From positions 354,851-418,850 of the forward strand of contig NZ_JHXQ01000001.1 of assembly GCF_000621665.1 (NCBI RefSeq): a stretch of DNA of 64,000 nt, written 5' to 3'. A model generated the notes under the pieces. It was not told where the DNA came from. It did no database searches and was given only the letters and a program-made list of their open reading frames with translations. The stretch's first letter is position 1. Every line of letters starts with the position of its first letter. Below, one piece after another: positions 56,741-64,000 of this stretch. Position numbers and translations under genes: made by a program. The stretch is from Allorhizobium undicola ORS 992 = ATCC 700741. GTDB lineage: Bacteria; Pseudomonadota; Alphaproteobacteria; Rhizobiales; Rhizobiaceae.

Positions 56741-59197
56741 ATGATAAGACTGATTGGATATTTCTTCGGACTGGCCTGCGTTGCGGCGTTGGGTATTGCC
56801 GCGGTTGCGGCGCTTTACCTGGCAAGCGTCACGCGGGATTTGCCCGACTACGAGGTGCTGAGCCAATATGCACCTCCGGTGACGACGCGCATCCATGCCG
56901 GAAATGGCGCGCTGATCGCCGAATATGCCCATGAACGGCGTCTGTTCCTGCCCATTCAGGCCATTCCGGACCGGGTAAAGGCAGCCTTTCTTTCGGCGGA
57001 AGACAAGAATTTCTACAGCCATCCCGGTGTTGATCTTTATGGTCTTGGCCGTGCTGTGCTGGTGAATTTGCAGAATTTCGGCTCTGGCCGTCGGCCGGTC
57101 GGCGCCTCCACCATTACCCAGCAGGTCGCGAAGAACTTCCTGTTGTCTGCAGACCAGACCATGGACCGCAAGGTCAAGGAGGCCATTCTCTCCTTCCGCA
57201 TCGAGCAGGCCTATTCCAAGGACAAGATCCTCGAACTTTATCTGAACGAGATTTTCTTCGGGTTGAATGCCTATGGCATCGGCAGTGCGGCGCTCACCTA
57301 TTTCGATAAGCCCGTTACCGAACTGACCATTGCCGAAACCGCTTATCTCGCCTCCCTGCCCAAGGGGCCGTCCAACTACCATCCCTATCGCCACACCCAG
57401 GCAGCTCTTGAGCGGCGCAACTGGGTGATCGACCGTATGGTGGAAAACGGCTTCGTCAGTCAGCCGGATGGGGAAGAAGCCAAGAAGGAGCCGCTCGGCG
57501 TAAACCTGCGTCGTGGCGGCGGTAATGTCTTTGCCTCGGAATATTTCTCCGAGGAAGTGCGCCGTCAGGTCATCGACAAATATGGCGAAAAATCCCTGTA
57601 TGAAGGTGGGCTTTCCATCCGCACCTCGCTGGACCCGCGGATGCAGACGGCGGCCCGCAATGCTTTGCAGGCGGCCCTTGTGACTTACGATGAGCGGCGC
57701 GGCTATCGCGGCCCGGTCAAGACCATTGACAGCGGGCCGGACTGGGGTGTGCCGCTGGCCGATGTCGCAGCCCTTGCCGATGTGCCGGAATGGGAGCTGG
57801 CCGTGGTTCTTTCGGCCTCCACCAGGGAGGTGCAGATCGGCCTCCAGCCGGACAAGGACGCAGCCGGCAAGGTCGTGCCGGAGCGTCTCACCGGCACGAT
57901 TGCGGCTGCGGATATGGAATGGGCCTATCGTTCCGGGCGCGGCGACCGCAAGGCGGCAAAATCCCCCGATGGCGTGCTGAAAACCGGCGATGTGGTTTTT
58001 GTCGAACGCATTGGCGATGAAAATTCCAAGCGTTATCGCCTGCGCCAGCCGCCCAAGGTGCAGGGGGGGCTTGTGGCCATGGATCCGCATACGGGCCGCG
58101 TGCTTGCACTGGTTGGCGGCTTTTCCTACGCCCAATCGGAATTCAACCGCGCCACGCAGGCAATGCGCCAGCCCGGATCCTCGTTCAAGCCGTTCGTTTA
58201 CGCCGCAGCGCTCGACAGCGGCTATACGCCAGCTTCCGTTGTGCTGGATGCGCCGGTGGAGTTCGTTTCCGGCGGGCAGGTCTGGCGGCCGCAAAACGAT
58301 GGCGGCGGCTCGGTTGGCCCAGCCACGCTGCGTTACGGCATCGAACATTCCCGCAACCTGATGACGGTGCGTCTTGCCAATGACATGGGCATGAATCTCG
58401 TGGCCGAATATGCCGAGCGTTTCGGCATTTACGACAAGATGAATCCCGTTCTGGCCATGTCTCTCGGTTCTGGCGAAACCACGGTGCTGCGCATGGTTTC
58501 GGCTTATGCCGTGATTGCCAATGGCGGCAAGCAGATCAAGCCAACCCTGATCGACCGTATCCAGGACCGGTATGGCAAAACCATTTTCAAGCACGAGGAG
58601 CGGGTTTGCGAAGGTTGCAACAGCGAGACGTGGAACAATCAGGAAGAGCCGGTCGTCGCCGACAACCGCTTGCAGGTTCTGGACCCCATGACGGCCTATC
58701 AGATCACCTCCATGATGCAGGGGGTCATCCAGCGCGGCACGGCTTATGGCAAGATCAAGCTGGACCGCGATGTGGCGGGCAAGACCGGCACGACCAACGA
58801 TGCCAAGGATACCTGGTTCGTCGGCTTTACGCCTGAGATCGTCGCTGGCCTCTATATCGGTTACGATTCTCCCATCGGTCTTGGTCGAGGCGCCACCGGC
58901 GGCTCGCTGGCCGCGCCTGTGTTCAACGAGTTCATGCAAGCCGCGCTGAAAGGCACGCCGCCCTCGAAATTCCAGGTTCCGGATGGAATGCAGATGATGG
59001 CCGTGAACCGCAAGACCGGCATGGCGGCGGTGGAAGGTGATCCCGACACCATCGTTGAAGCCTTCAAGCCGGGCACGGGCCCCGCCGACAGCCTCTCGGT
59101 GATCGGCATGGATACGGCCGCCCAGCCGGAAGAGATCCTGCGCACCTCGCCGCAGGTCAATCAGGCGGTGCAATCGGGAACGCCCGGCCTGTTCTGA
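56741..59197 (+). CDS. mrcA: Penicillin-binding protein 1A
   Basis: An 818-residue bifunctional peptidoglycan synthase with an N-terminal membrane anchor (about 4-28). The glycosyltransferase domain (EDKNFYSHPGVD near 87, GASTITQQVAKN near 122) and the transpeptidase domain (SSFKPF near 480, KTGTTND near 682) follow. An OB-like region lies between them. It makes and crosslinks cell wall. The gap to amiC (264 nt) suggests separate or linked transcription. Confidence 0.95.
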   Translation: MIRLIGYFFGLACVAALGIAAVAALYLASVTRDLPDYEVLSQYAPPVTTRIHAGNGALIAEYAHERRLFLPIQAIPDRVKAAFLSAEDKNFYSHPGVDLYGLGRAVLVNLQNFGSGRRPVGASTITQQVAKNFLLSADQTMDRKVKEAILSFRIEQAYSKDKILELYLNEIFFGLNAYGIGSAALTYFDKPVTELTIAETAYLASLPKGPSNYHPYRHTQAALERRNWVIDRMVENGFVSQPDGEEAKKEPLGVNLRRGGGNVFASEYFSEEVRRQVIDKYGEKSLYEGGLSIRTSLDPRMQTAARNALQAALVTYDERRGYRGPVKTIDSGPDWGVPLADVAALADVPEWELAVVLSASTREVQIGLQPDKDAAGKVVPERLTGTIAAADMEWAYRSGRGDRKAAKSPDGVLKTGDVVFVERIGDENSKRYRLRQPPKVQGGLVAMDPHTGRVLALVGGFSYAQSEFNRATQAMRQPGSSFKPFVYAAALDSGYTPASVVLDAPVEFVSGGQVWRPQNDGGGSVGPATLRYGIEHSRNLMTVRLANDMGMNLVAEYAERFGIYDKMNPVLAMSLGSGETTVLRMVSAYAVIANGGKQIKPTLIDRIQDRYGKTIFKHEERVCEGCNSETWNNQEEPVVADNRLQVLDPMTAYQITSMMQGVIQRGTAYGKIKLDRDVAGKTGTTNDAKDTWFVGFTPEIVAGLYIGYDSPIGLGRGATGGSLAAPVFNEFMQAALKGTPPSKFQVPDGMQMMAVNRKTGMAAVEGDPDTIVEAFKPGTGPADSLSVIGMDTAAQPEEILRTSPQVNQAVQSGTPGLF

Positions 59198-59217
59198 TGA
59201 TATGCACGAGATGTTGG

Positions 59218-59246
59218 CGGGTTGCGGACTTTACTTCCGCAGCCCG
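59218..59246 (+). terminator. Hairpin between mrcA and prfB
   Basis: An 11-bp stem (one G-T pair), 59218-59228 with 59236-59246, 7-nt loop. No T-run follows, so read-through is likely. Confidence 0.45.
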
Positions 59247-59292
59247 TATCTCTATGTCGATGCCACGCAATTCAATTGTTCGAGACGGGAAA

Positions 59293-60421
59293 ATGCGAAA
59301 CGAAATCGAGAATGTAGTCGATGAAATCAAGCAGGCCATAAGCCTGCTGAGGAGGCATCTTTGACTGGGATCAGGCGATAAGACGGCTGGACTGGTTGAA
59401 TAACAAGGCAGAGGATCCGACCCTCTGGAATGATGCCCAGGAAGCGCAGAAGCTGATGCGCGAGCGTCAGCAGCTTGATGAAAGCATCAATGGCGTCAAG
59501 CGCCTCGAACAGCAGATGAAAGACAACATCGAGCTGATCGAGATGGGTGAGGAAGAGGGCGATCAGAGCATCGTGCAGGAAGCGGAAGAGGGGCTGAAAG
59601 CCCTGAAAACCGAATCTGCCCGCTTGCAGGTCGAAGCCATGCTTTCCGGCGAAGCCGACGGTAACGATACCTATCTGGAAGTCCATTCCGGCGCGGGCGG
59701 CACCGAAAGCCAGGATTGGGCGAACATGCTGCTGCGCATGTATACCCGTTGGGCCGAGCGAAACGGCTTCAAGGTCGAAGTGCTGGAAGTGCATGACGGG
59801 GAAGAGGCGGGCATCAAATCCGCGACGATCCACGTCAAGGGCCATAATGCCTATGGCTGGCTGAAGACCGAATCGGGTGTTCACCGGCTGGTGCGTATCT
59901 CGCCCTATGACAGCAATGCCCGCCGGCACACGTCCTTCTCGTCGATCTGGGTTTATCCTGTCATCGATGATACGATCAATATCGAGATCAACGAAAGCGA
60001 CTGCCGGATCGATACCTATCGTTCGTCAGGCGCCGGTGGTCAGCACGTCAACACCACCGACTCGGCTGTCCGTATCACCCATATGCCCACGGGCATCGTG
60101 GTGGCCTGCCAGCAGGAGCGCTCGCAGCACAAGAACCGCGCAAAAGCGTGGGATATGTTGCGCGCCCGCATCTATGAGCAGGAACTGAAGAAGCGTGAAG
60201 ATGCCGCCAATGCAGAAGCCGCATCGAAAACGGATATTGGCTGGGGCCACCAGATCCGCTCTTACGTGCTCCAGCCTTATCAGCTGGTGAAGGATCTGCG
60301 TACCGGCGTTGAAAGTACGGCGCCGGATGATGTGCTGAACGGTGAACTGAACGAGTTCATGGAGGCAGCGCTTGCGCATCGAATCAGCGGCAAGGCCGAT
60401 GCTGTCGCCGACATCGATTGA
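59293..60421 (+). CDS. prfB: Peptide chain release factor 2 with programmed +1 frameshift
   Basis: About 375 residues in two frames. The first 23 codons (59293-59361) end at an in-frame TGA (59362-59364). The site is AGGAGG-CAT-CTT-TGA-C: a Shine-Dalgarno-like AGGAGG at 59350-59355 three nt before CTT, the canonical prfB signal. After slipping one base, translation goes on from GAC (59363) in the frame to 60421. RF2 recognises UGA and UAA. The GGQ motif is in [12 protein letters not shown]. Low RF2 favours the frameshift, giving autoregulation. It is not a pseudogene. Confidence 0.95.
59350..59365 (+). promoter_or_regulatory. prfB programmed +1 frameshift site
   Basis: AGGAGG (59350-59355), 3-nt spacer, slippery CTT (59359-59361), stop TGA (59362-59364) followed by C, the weakest UGA context. 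Confidence 0.95.
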
Positions 60422-60446
60422 CGGTTGACGCAGCCTGGCAAAAACG

Positions 60447-60474
60447 AACGGCGGGATTTTCCCGCCGTTTTTTG
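60447..60474 (+). terminator. Intrinsic terminator of prfB
   Basis: ACGGCGGG (60448-60455) pairs with CCCGCCGT (60461-60468); a T-run follows. Confidence 0.9.
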
Positions 60475-60499
60475 TTGGATCAGGCACTTTTCCTAAAAT

Positions 60500-60568
60500 G
60501 CTCTAACGTTTTCTTTTCGAGCTATAATCTTGCCGATCCTCGTTTCTCGCCGGTCGAATTATGCTCTA
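60500..60568. repeat. Repeat module C
   Basis: Matches 14582-14649 along nearly its whole length (GCTCTAACGTTTTCTTTT, TCTTG.CGATCCTCGTTT, CCGGTCG.ATTATGC). It covers the nadK stop codon. Confidence 0.7.
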
Positions 60569-61339
60569 ATTGGCGAATTGCTCGGCCAGAATTCTGTCAG
60601 ACCATGAATGATCGGGATCGGACAAGATCCGCGCGGTCACGTCATCGGCCTGCTGAATGCGCACATGCAGTACCGATTTGACTTCCGTGTTGTCGGCAAC
60701 GGCGTTGACGGGACGTTTTTCAGCCTCAAGAATCTCAATATCCACCGTCACGCGGTCCGACAGCAGCGCGCCGCGCCAGCGCCGGGGGCGAAAGGGGCAA
60801 ACCGGCGTGAGCGCCAGCAAGGGTGATTCGAGCGGGAGAATCGGCCCGTGTGCGGAAAGATTATAGGCAGTGGACCCCACCGGCGTTGCCACCAGCAGGC
60901 CATCGCAAATCAATTCATCCAGCCTCTCTTGCCCGTCGATCAACACGCGAAGCTTGGCGGCCTGATAAGATTGCCGCAGCAGCGAAACTTCGTTGATGGC
61001 AAGCGCCATCGTCTCGGCGCCATCGACGCCGCGAGTGATCATTTTCAGCGGATGAAAATCGTTTTCGGCTGCGGCAGCGATTCGTTCCGTCAGGCCCTCC
61101 AGCCGGTAATCATTCATCAGAAAGCCGACCGTGCCGCGATTCATGCCATAAACCAGCGTACCGCTGTTCATGGTTTCATGCAGCACCTGAAGCATGAAAC
61201 CATCGCCCCCGAGAACGACCAGCACATCGGCCTGCTCGCGTGCTGCGTTACCGTAAATGCGAATCATCTGTTCGCGGGAAGCCTGTGCTTCGGGCGTCGG
61301 CGCCGCGACAAAGCAAAGCGAACTGAAGGAACGCGCCAT
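60566..61339 (-). CDS. nadK: NAD kinase
   Basis: A 257-residue enzyme making NADP. The LGGDGFML motif (near residue 40) and LVATPVGSTAY (near 150) are diagnostic. The start at 61339 (MARSFSSLCF) is the likely one; the frame goes on to 61438 without NAD-kinase residues. It lies alone between prfB and tRNA-Thr. Confidence 0.93.
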   Translation of the reverse strand: MARSFSSLCFVAAPTPEAQASREQMIRIYGNAAREQADVLVVLGGDGFMLQVLHETMNSGTLVYGMNRGTVGFLMNDYRLEGLTERIAAAAENDFHPLKMITRGVDGAETMALAINEVSLLRQSYQAAKLRVLIDGQERLDELICDGLLVATPVGSTAYNLSAHGPILPLESPLLALTPVCPFRPRRWRGALLSDRVTVDIEILEAEKRPVNAVADNTEVKSVLHVRIQQADDVTARILSDPDHSWSDRILAEQFAN

Positions 61340-61481
61340 GGAAAACGACCTGTTGAACCGGATTTTCTTGCTACATGATAAAGACAGGCCACGCCAAGGA
61401 TTTTCCGCCGTGATGGCCTCTGGCTGCCAATGATGCAATTTTTCCTTTACTCGGTCGGAGAATCTGTTAGGGACAGGGCAC

Positions 61482-61557
<76 letters not shown>

Positions 61558-61569
61558 TTTCATCACTCA

Positions 61570-61713
61570 TCATGCAGGTGTAATAAAGGCGTAGTAGGCC
61601 CATACGCCTATGAAACCCAGCATCACGCCAGCAAACAGAAATGCGCGCTTCAGGCCGGGGCGCGGTTTTTTAGGCTGCTCCGGCCTGCGAAATTTAATGA
61701 CATTGTCGTTCAT
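61570..61713 (-). CDS. Small 47-residue single-span membrane protein
   Basis: A basic N-terminus (MNDNVIKFRRPEQPKKP) leads to one hydrophobic helix (about residues 23-43). GGGAGG lies about 6 nt before ATG 61713. A longer frame to 61827 has no such site. I know of similar tiny proteins in relatives but no function. It lies between tRNA-Thr and a Pro-rich small gene. Confidence 0.65.
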   Translation of the reverse strand: MNDNVIKFRRPEQPKKPRPGLKRAFLFAGVMLGFIGVWAYYAFITPA

Positions 61714-61859
61714 GGAAACCTCCCTTGCGCTTAAAGGCCGTCTCTGGCAGTCGGTAAACCGTCTGCCGATACCCGTTATCGCCTTGTATAAGACGGGGAT
61801 TTGGCCTTTTTCGAAGAGTGTAGCCATAAAGCCGCTCAGCTCAAGAGGTGGCGGCGGGC

Positions 61860-62051
61860 TTACGCCATGCCGGCCGGATCGCCTGCCGGATTAAGGGCCG
61901 GGTTGGGGACCGGATCGTTGAGGTTCTTCGTGTCACCCTTGTCCTGGACGGGAGGGTTTACCTTGCCGTCTTGCGTGCGATCGGGAATGCCCGGTGTAGA
62001 CTGCGGGCCGCGGGGCGCATCTTCAGGACGTGGGGGAATGGTCGCTGGCAT
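61860..62051 (-). CDS. Small Pro/Asp-rich protein
   Basis: A 63-residue protein with many Pro, Asp and Asn (MPATIPPRPEDAPRG ... NPALNPAGDPAGMA), probably disordered. AAGGAG lies 6 nt before the ATG. It follows rlmB on the same strand. No known domain. Confidence 0.55.
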   Translation of the reverse strand: MPATIPPRPEDAPRGPQSTPGIPDRTQDGKVNPPVQDKGDTKNLNDPVPNPALNPAGDPAGMA

Positions 62052-62137
62052 GGTTATCTCCTTTTCTGTGGATAACCTGCCAACGAACGAAAGACGGCAT
62101 GGTTCCTGCAATCCGGCTCACATCCAGCGCGGTTTTC

Positions 62138-63013
62138 TCAGGACCGAAGCAGAAACTGGCGCGTTGCATAAAGGGCAATGGCGGCCGCATTCGAAACATT
62201 CAGCGACTTGATTGCTCCCGGCATGTCGAGCCTTGCCAGCGCATTCACGGTTTCGCGGGTTTTCTGCCGCAAGCCCTTGCCCTCCGAGCCAAGAACCAGC
62301 GCGATCTTTTCGCCGCTGAAGCTACCTTCCAGCGGATGCGGGCCCTCCGAATCGAGGCCGATGGTGAAAAAGCCAAGCTTGTGCAGTTCGCTCAGCGCAT
62401 CCGAAAGATTGGTGATCTGAATGTAGGGGATGAGTTCCAGCGCCCCGGAGGCGGATTTGGCGAGAACGCCGGATTCAGTCGGGCTATGGCGCTGGGTGGT
62501 GATAACGGCGCCCGCCCCGAAGGCGACCGCGCTTCGCATGATGGCGCCGACATTATGGGGATCCGTTACCTGATCCAGTACCAGCAAAAGCGGGCTTTCC
62601 TTGAGGGCTTCCAGACGTCGAACGGGCAGGGGGCGTGTTTCCAGCATGACGCCCTGATGGATTGCCTCTGGCCCGAGAACGCGATCGATGTCCTGCGGGC
62701 TGACGATTTCGACCGGGTACTTCAGGGAACCGGAATCGGGAAGCTCGAGGCGGGCCAGCGCGTTTTGCGTGGCGGAAAGTTTTATGATCTGGCGTTCACG
62801 GTTCTCCAATGCAGCACGCACGGTGTGCAGGCCGTAAAGAAAAACCTGATCGGGCTGAAGGGAAGGGGGCGTCCAGTCGGTGTTGGATTTCCGGCGCTTC
62901 AGCGGTGGTGTCGGGATCTCGCCTTTTTCGCGTTTTGCATCGCGAACCTGGCGGCGCAGGGTCGCATAGTGGGTGTCGCGGGCGGAGCGGTCATTATCTT
63001 TGTTTTTGGTCAT
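62138..63013 (-). CDS. rlmB: rRNA 2'-O-methyltransferase, RlmB/SpoU family
   Basis: A 291-residue protein with a basic N-terminus, a substrate-binding domain (FLYGLHTVRAALENRER) and a SpoU SAM domain. SpoU motifs are DPHNVGAIMRSAVAFGAGAV (near 170), LVLGSEGKGL and the C-terminal LNVSNAAAIALYA. It probably methylates 23S rRNA G2251; another TrmH-like target is possible. Confidence 0.88.
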   Translation of the reverse strand: MTKNKDNDRSARDTHYATLRRQVRDAKREKGEIPTPPLKRRKSNTDWTPPSLQPDQVFLYGLHTVRAALENRERQIIKLSATQNALARLELPDSGSLKYPVEIVSPQDIDRVLGPEAIHQGVMLETRPLPVRRLEALKESPLLLVLDQVTDPHNVGAIMRSAVAFGAGAVITTQRHSPTESGVLAKSASGALELIPYIQITNLSDALSELHKLGFFTIGLDSEGPHPLEGSFSGEKIALVLGSEGKGLRQKTRETVNALARLDMPGAIKSLNVSNAAAIALYATRQFLLRS

Positions 63014-63110
63014 GCAGCGTTATAGCGCCGGTCGCCTTTGCTGCAAAGGGCGAGGCGATGCAGCATTTTCCACAGGCTGAAAAAACTCGAAAAATTCGTC
63101 GATGATCGTG

Positions 63111-63139
63111 TTGACTTATCGGTTTTGCTCAGCGATATA
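63111..63139 (+). promoter_or_regulatory. Candidate promoter for tRNA-Tyr, tRNA-Gly and tuf
   Basis: TTGACT (63111-63116) and GATATA (63134-63139) with a 17-nt spacer, about 70 nt before tRNA-Tyr. Confidence 0.6.
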
Positions 63140-63211
63140 GCCGCCACGGAACACGAAGCGAGGCGCTTCGCTTCCGCAGTAAGCTTGGTCGCTTGATCCG
63201 GTCGAATAGCT

Positions 63212-63296
63212 GGAGGGATGCCCGAGTGGTTAAAGGGGACGGACTGTAAATCCGTTGGCTCAGCCTACGTTGGTTCAAATCCAACTCCCTCCACCA
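63212..63296 (+). tRNA. tRNA-Tyr (GTA)
   Basis: 85 nt. Acceptor GGAGGGA/TCCCTCC, anticodon stem ACGGA/TCCGT with loop CTGTAAA (anticodon 63246-63248), a long variable arm, T arm with TTCAAAT, encoded CCA. Confidence 0.97.
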
Positions 63297-63318
63297 TTTC
63301 GACATTCGGATCGAACAC

Positions 63319-63392
63319 GCGGGTATAGCTCAATGGTAGAGCAGCAGCCTTCCAAGCTGAATACGCGGGTTCGATTCCCGCTACCCGCTCCA
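63319..63392 (+). tRNA. tRNA-Gly (TCC)
   Basis: 74 nt. Acceptor GCGGGTA/TACCCGC, anticodon loop CTTCCAA (anticodon 63351-63353), T arm with TTCGATT, encoded CCA. It is 22 nt after tRNA-Tyr. Confidence 0.97.
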
Positions 63393-63460
63393 TGTTTCCG
63401 CTTTTTCTTTTGTTATGTCGGTTTTGGCTAACGGTTCGGCTCTTGTGTCGTGCTTCTTTG

Positions 63461-63504
63461 CCATCGAATGGCTTTCGAGCATTTATAGCTTGCGCATTCG
63501 ATGG
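63461..63504 (+). promoter_or_regulatory. Inverted repeat in the tuf leader
   Basis: CCATCGAATG (63461-63470) and CATTCGATGG (63495-63504) form a 10-bp stem around 24 nt, 70 nt before the tuf start. It may be a processing or regulatory structure. Confidence 0.4.
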
Positions 63505-63573
63505 GAAAGCCTTAAACGGCGGCGCTAAACCGGTTCGCCGGGTCAACTTTTTTCGATCATAGGAAGAGTTCAA

Positions 63574-64000
63574 ATGGCAAAGAGTAAGTTTGAGCGCAAC
63601 AAGCCGCACGTTAACATTGGCACGATCGGCCACGTTGACCATGGCAAGACGTCTCTGACGGCAGCAATCACGAAGTTCTTCGGCGAGTTCAAGGCGTATG
63701 ACCAGATCGACGCCGCGCCGGAAGAAAAGGCTCGTGGTATCACGATTTCGACGGCACACGTTGAATATGAAACGCCTGCTCGTCACTACGCGCACGTTGA
63801 CTGCCCCGGCCACGCCGACTACGTGAAGAACATGATCACGGGTGCCGCACAGATGGACGGCGCGATCCTGGTTTGCTCGGCTGCCGATGGCCCGATGCCG
63901 CAGACGCGCGAACACATTCTTCTGGCCCGTCAGGTTGGCGTTCCGGCCATCGTCGTGTTCCTGAACAAGGTTGACCAGGTTGACGACGCCGAGCTTCTGG
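63574..64000 (+). CDS. tuf: Elongation factor Tu (5' part, cut by window end)
   Basis: The first 142 codons of EF-Tu, which carries aminoacyl-tRNA to the ribosome. G1 GHVDHGKT (near 19), G2 ARGITIST, G3 DCPGH (near 81) and G4 NKVD (near 136) are intact. The start ATG follows AGGAAGAG. The tRNA-Tyr-tRNA-Gly-tuf order suggests the copy preceding tRNA-Trp-secE-nusG. It runs off the window. Confidence 0.97.
   Translation, partial: MAKSKFERNKPHVNIGTIGHVDHGKTSLTAAITKFFGEFKAYDQIDAAPEEKARGITISTAHVEYETPARHYAHVDCPGHADYVKNMITGAAQMDGAILVCSAADGPMPQTREHILLARQVGVPAIVVFLNKVDQVDDAELL

Noticed and set aside
56663..59173. 836-codon open frame opposite mrcA
   Set aside because: It mirrors the PBP1a gene exactly; no recognisable domain and His/Arg-rich composition typical of shadow frames.
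59293..59364. Possible prfB pseudogene because of the in-frame TGA
   Set aside because: The sequence around the TGA is the canonical programmed frameshift signal.

Overview
The window looks like part of the main chromosome of a Brucella-type alphaproteobacterium (order Hyphomicrobiales; Brucella in the broad sense, including former Ochrobactrum). The grounds are gene content and order (rnj-mce-DUF1467-proS-lolCD, rnr-topA-dprA-plsY-pyrX-pyrB, DsbA-aroQ-accB-accC-aat, prfB after an amiC/PBP1a pair), an alphaproteobacterial RNase E with a large acidic S1 insertion and a C-terminal GWW motif, short INS-less prolyl-tRNA synthetase, DivK/PleD polarity regulators, and families of short palindromic intergenic repeats resembling the Bru-RS elements of Brucella. 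The species is inferred from remembered gene families, not from a database search.

Layout. 1-8.5 kb: RNase J, methylmalonyl-CoA epimerase, ProRS, the Lol lipoprotein-export permease and ATPase, and a copper-delivery pair (PCuAC, SCO) for cytochrome oxidase. 8.7-18.5 kb: DNA polymerase III alpha, an OpgB-like phosphoglycerol transferase, an L,D-transpeptidase, DNA polymerase IV with a zinc-ribbon N-terminus, a HAD protein and DUF3572. 18.6-21.4 kb: divK-pleD, a long intergenic region with a candidate structured RNA, and rpmG. 21.5-33.1 kb: a mostly minus-strand block with an MFS transporter, DUF983, RNase R, topoisomerase I, DprA, PlsY and the pyrB/pyrX pair. 33.3-45 kb: AidB-like acyl-CoA dehydrogenase, two small membrane proteins, RuvX, a UPF0173 hydrolase, the GatCA and GatB amidotransferase subunits (separated by a minus-strand polyprenyl-sugar glycosyltransferase operon) and three GNAT acetyltransferases. 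45-51.4 kb: NDUFA12-like protein, DUF2155, Aat, AccC, AccB, AroQ, a DsbA-like thioredoxin-fold protein and a PLP aminotransferase. 51.6-64 kb: RNase E, AmiC-type amidase, PBP1a, release factor 2 with a programmed +1 frameshift, NAD kinase, tRNA-Thr, two tiny genes, an RlmB-type rRNA methyltransferase, tRNA-Tyr, tRNA-Gly and the start of tuf.

Themes. Almost everything is housekeeping: envelope assembly (LolCD, LdT, PBP1a, AmiC, OpgB-like, GT operon), RNA turnover (RNases J, R, E), translation (ProRS, GatCAB, RF2, Aat, L33, EF-Tu, tRNAs), replication and repair (DnaE, DinB, TopA, DprA, RuvX), and pyrimidine and fatty-acid synthesis. There is no prophage, insertion sequence, CRISPR array, toxin-antitoxin module or defence island that I can see. 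The least explained material is intergenic: candidate small RNAs near 2.7 kb, 6.8 kb and 21.0 kb, twin perfect hairpins at 36.14-36.22 kb, and mosaic palindromic repeats. The most notable coding observations are a dihydroorotase-like protein that has lost its metal ligands, an OpgB-like glucan-modifying enzyme, and a GT2/LAB_N/GT39 operon for lipid-linked sugar transfer.
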